Assembly: GCF_025359345.1 (NCBI RefSeq)
Contig: NZ_JANYGQ010000022.1
Span: forward strand, 310,001-374,000
Source of the DNA: Mucilaginibacter sp.
Lineage (GTDB): Bacteria; Bacteroidota; Bacteroidia; Sphingobacteriales; Sphingobacteriaceae
Direction of reading: 5' to 3'
DNA length: 64,000 bases
Shown here: piece after piece, positions 61,855-64,000 of the stretch
Position numbering within the stretch: the stretch's first letter is position 1
Layout: each line of letters begins with the position of its first letter
The notes under the pieces: model-generated
The model's database searches: none
What the model was told of the DNA's origin: nothing
The model's input: the letters and a program-made list of their open reading frames with translations, nothing else
Position numbers and translations under genes: made by a program

Positions 61855-62670
61855 CTAATATTCCTCCTTCTCGTTGGGGAAGGTTTTGGCTTTTACTTCA
61901 GTAACATAATTCTGGATAGCATCGTTCATTACCTGGTGCAAATCGGCATACTTACGCAAAAAACGGGGCGAAAACCCTTTATTGATGCCCAGCATATCGT
62001 GTATCACCAGCACCTGCCCATCGCAATGCTGACCGGCGCCTATGCCTATTGTTGGTATGTTCAGGCTTTCACTAACCTGCTTTGCCAGTAACGCCGGTAT
62101 TTTTTCCAATACTATCGAGAAGCAACCCAGTTCCTGTAGTTTTAATGCATCCTCGCGCAGTTTTTGCGCCTCTGCCTCCTGTTTAGCCCTAACCGTGTAA
62201 GTGCCAAATTTATAGATAGATTGCGGCGTAAGCCCCAAATGCCCCATCACCGGGATGCCTGCAGTAAGTATACGGGTAACCGATTCTGCAATTTCAACAC
62301 CGCCCTCCATTTTTACACCGTGCGCACCCGACTCCTTCATTATGCGGATAGCCGAATTAAGCGCCTCTTTTGAATTACCCTGGTACGAACCAAAAGGTAA
62401 ATCGACAATAACCAGGGCCCTTTTTGCCGCCCGCACCACTGATGATGCGTGGTAAATCATTTGGTCGAGGGTTATAGGTAACGTAGTTTCGTGCCCGGCC
62501 ATAACGTTTGACGCCGAATCGCCCACCAGTATAATGTCGGTACCGGCTTCGTCGACAATGGCCGCCATCGAAAAGTCGTACGCAGTAAGCATGGCGATCT
62601 TTTCGCCACGGTTTTTCATCTCCTGCAAAATATGCGTGGTAATTCTTTTAACCTCTTTATGAACAGACAT
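61855..62670 (-). CDS. panB: 3-methyl-2-oxobutanoate hydroxymethyltransferase
   Basis: A 271-residue ketopantoate hydroxymethyltransferase, first step of pantothenate (CoA) synthesis. Conserved: MLTAYDFSMAAIVDEAGTDIILVGDSASNVMAG (about 23-55, metal Asp), ALVIVDLPFGSYQGN, AHGVKMEGG (Lys and Glu of the active site), GIPVMGHLGLTPQS, and TIGIGAGQHCDGQVLVIHDMLGI. Length typical. No panC or panD in this window. Confidence 0.97.
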   Translation of the reverse strand: MSVHKEVKRITTHILQEMKNRGEKIAMLTAYDFSMAAIVDEAGTDIILVGDSASNVMAGHETTLPITLDQMIYHASSVVRAAKRALVIVDLPFGSYQGNSKEALNSAIRIMKESGAHGVKMEGGVEIAESVTRILTAGIPVMGHLGLTPQSIYKFGTYTVRAKQEAEAQKLREDALKLQELGCFSIVLEKIPALLAKQVSESLNIPTIGIGAGQHCDGQVLVIHDMLGINKGFSPRFLRKYADLHQVMNDAIQNYVTEVKAKTFPNEKEEY

Positions 62671-62839
62671 GGGTTATGGTTTTGTGCGGTACAAAGGTAA
62701 TGTTATTTCGGATTTCGGAATTATTCTTTTTTTGGCCTGGATGGAATTATATATTCACCAAACCATTCCGCAATCGGCATTCCGATTTCCGCATTCAAAA
62801 AAATCCGACATCGGACATCCGACTTCCGAAATCTTTTTC

Positions 62840-62847
62840 TACCTTTG
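62840..62847 (+). promoter_or_regulatory. Probable carA promoter, -7 box TACCTTTG
   Basis: A perfect TAnnTTTG octamer ~100 bases before the carA ATG. A short inverted pair ccgtgaa (62851-62857) and ttcacgg (62893-62899) lies in the predicted leader and could matter for regulation, though it is short. The region before it (62755-62832) is built of tccgacatcgga-type words. Confidence 0.4.
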
Positions 62848-62949
62848 CACCCGTGAATCCAGAAGTAACGCACTTCAATATTTCAGTCTGTTTTCACGGA
62901 GCGCCGCACCAGGCAAACCGGGTTTTTAATCATTCAATTTTTTTATATA

Positions 62950-64000
62950 ATGACTTATTTCACCAAATTACCTGCAGTATTACTACTGGCTGACGGAACT
63001 ATGTTTTATGGTAAAGCTGCCGGAAAAATGGGAACTACCACCGGCGAAATTTGCTTTAATACCGGCATGACCGGCTACCAGGAGATTTTTACCGATCCTT
63101 CTTACTTCGGGCAAATTATGGTTACCACCAATGCGCATATTGGCAACTATGGTATAGCTGACGAAGAAGTTGAATCGGGCCAGATCCAGATTGCCGGACT
63201 TGTTTGTAAAAATTACAACATTGCCTATAGCCGCAAACAAGCCAATGAATCGATACAGGATTATTTCCAGGAGCAAAATATAGTTGGTATATCTGATATT
63301 GATACCCGCCAGCTGGTGAGGCATATCCGCGATAAAGGCGCAATGAACGCCATTATATCCTCAGAGATTTTAGACATCGATGAGTTGAAAGCAAAACTCG
63401 ACGAAGTACCATCAATGGATGGCTTAGAATTATCATCAAAAGTATCAACCACTGAAACGTATACCTTCGGCGACGAAAGCGCCACCTACCGCGTAGCAGT
63501 GCTCGACCTTGGCGTAAAGAAAAACATCCTGCGTAATTTTGATGACCGTGATGTTTATGCAAAAGTTTTCCCGGCCAAAACGTCGTTTGAGGAAATGGAA
63601 AAGGACTTTGCCCCTACCGGTTACTTTATTTCTAACGGCCCTGGTGATCCATCGGCTATGCCTTACGCAATAGATACGGTTAAAAAGGTTTTGGCATCGG
63701 AGAAACCGATGTTTGGTATTTGCCTTGGTCACCAGTTGCTGGCTTTGGCAAATGATATCCCAACCATAAAAATGTTTAACGGTCACCGTGGCTTAAACCA
63801 CCCGGTAAAAAACGTTATCATCAACCATTGTGAAGTAACCTCGCAAAACCATGGTTTCGGTGTGGTACCTGAGGCCGTAAGGGCATCTGACAAGGTAGAG
63901 ATTACCCACATTAACCTTAACGACCAATCTATTGAAGGTATCCGCGTAAAAGGCAAAAAAGCATTCTCGGTACAATATCACCCCGAATCATCTCCCGGCC
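62950..64000 (+). CDS. carA: Carbamoyl-phosphate synthase small subunit, 3' end cut off
   Basis: The first 350 residues of the glutamine-hydrolysing subunit, from ATG at 62950 to the window end. N-terminal CPSase domain: LLLADGTMFYGKAAG, GEICFNTGMTGYQEIFTDPSYFGQIM (about 36-61) and DTRQLVRHIRDKGAMNAII. The glutamine amidotransferase domain has FISNGPGDP, FGICLGHQLLALA (active Cys) and, at the very end, YHPESSPG with the catalytic His and Glu. It supplies ammonia for carbamoyl phosphate in arginine and pyrimidine synthesis; carB is presumably further downstream. Confidence 0.96.
   Translation, partial: MTYFTKLPAVLLLADGTMFYGKAAGKMGTTTGEICFNTGMTGYQEIFTDPSYFGQIMVTTNAHIGNYGIADEEVESGQIQIAGLVCKNYNIAYSRKQANESIQDYFQEQNIVGISDIDTRQLVRHIRDKGAMNAIISSEILDIDELKAKLDEVPSMDGLELSSKVSTTETYTFGDESATYRVAVLDLGVKKNILRNFDDRDVYAKVFPAKTSFEEMEKDFAPTGYFISNGPGDPSAMPYAIDTVKKVLASEKPMFGICLGHQLLALANDIPTIKMFNGHRGLNHPVKNVIINHCEVTSQNHGFGVVPEAVRASDKVEITHINLNDQSIEGIRVKGKKAFSVQYHPESSPG

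Noticed and set aside
1..64000. tRNA, rRNA or known riboswitch
   Set aside because: No cloverleaf with a GGTTCGAAT-type T-loop and no rRNA-like stretch was noticed; a covariance-model search would be decisive.

Overview
The window looks like a chromosome segment of a Bacteroidota of the family Sphingobacteriaceae, most likely Mucilaginibacter or a close relative. The evidence is: a very large secreted protein ending in a gliding-motility-type (type IX secretion) C-terminal domain; many exported glycoside hydrolases (GH97, GH16, GH127, GH13); Bacteroidota-restricted families (DUF2851, DUF983, Pr6Pr); the gene order purH-mreB-mreC-mreD-mrdA-rodA; and TAnnTTTG-type -7 promoter boxes instead of strong Shine-Dalgarno sites. 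The assignment is by recognition only; no database was searched.

Layout. 0-9 kb: a cut DUF1493-like gene, a GH97 glycosidase, DUF2851 + PspC, a Tat-exported Gfo/Idh/MocA oxidoreductase, a HAD phosphatase and an ABC exporter. 9.3-12.4 kb: a BlaI-type repressor, a BlaR1-type membrane metallopeptidase and an exported protein. The last two share long arrays of the same 7-residue repeat, the most unusual protein-level feature here. 12.6-22.6 kb: small regulators, DUF983, AraC, an exported VOC protein, a 2006-residue NHL-repeat surface protein and a Pr6Pr membrane protein. 22.8-31.4 kb: a tiny His-rich lipoprotein, GH16, an exported chorismate mutase, an M28 peptidase divergent from a histidine kinase/response regulator pair, a DUF559 nuclease gene framed by inverted repeats with an apparent internally deleted copy beside it, and a DUF885 protein.

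31.5-37.2 kb is the accessory core. Five of eight copies of a ~150-bp palindromic repeat (R1) and five of eight copies of a ~45-bp gatacagt palindrome (R3) lie between 31.5 and 34 kb around a small GIY-YIG nuclease gene. A RepA-like helicase and a DUF6371 primase-like gene follow, then one more R3 and two more R1 copies. 37.2-43.9 kb: GH127, a decaying toxin-antitoxin cluster (antitoxin genes, a RelE-like gene with an in-frame stop, a truncated toxin), a GH13 lipoprotein and a lone receiver protein.

43.9-64 kb is mostly core: thymidine kinase, an acidic protein, an Rpn-type nuclease, the rod-shape operon with purH, a TlpA-like fusion, purN, a YiaK-like dehydrogenase, a beta-propeller protein, a zinc alcohol dehydrogenase, an RluA-type pseudouridine synthase, panB and the start of carA.

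The best candidates for something undescribed are (i) the BlaI/BlaR1-like module whose sensor and partner carry matching heptad arrays, and (ii) two small nuclease genes (DUF559 and GIY-YIG), each sitting inside its own family of palindromic repeats with nuclease-less copies nearby, which suggests nuclease-linked mobile repeats. No tRNA, rRNA, CRISPR array, integrase or phage structural gene was seen.
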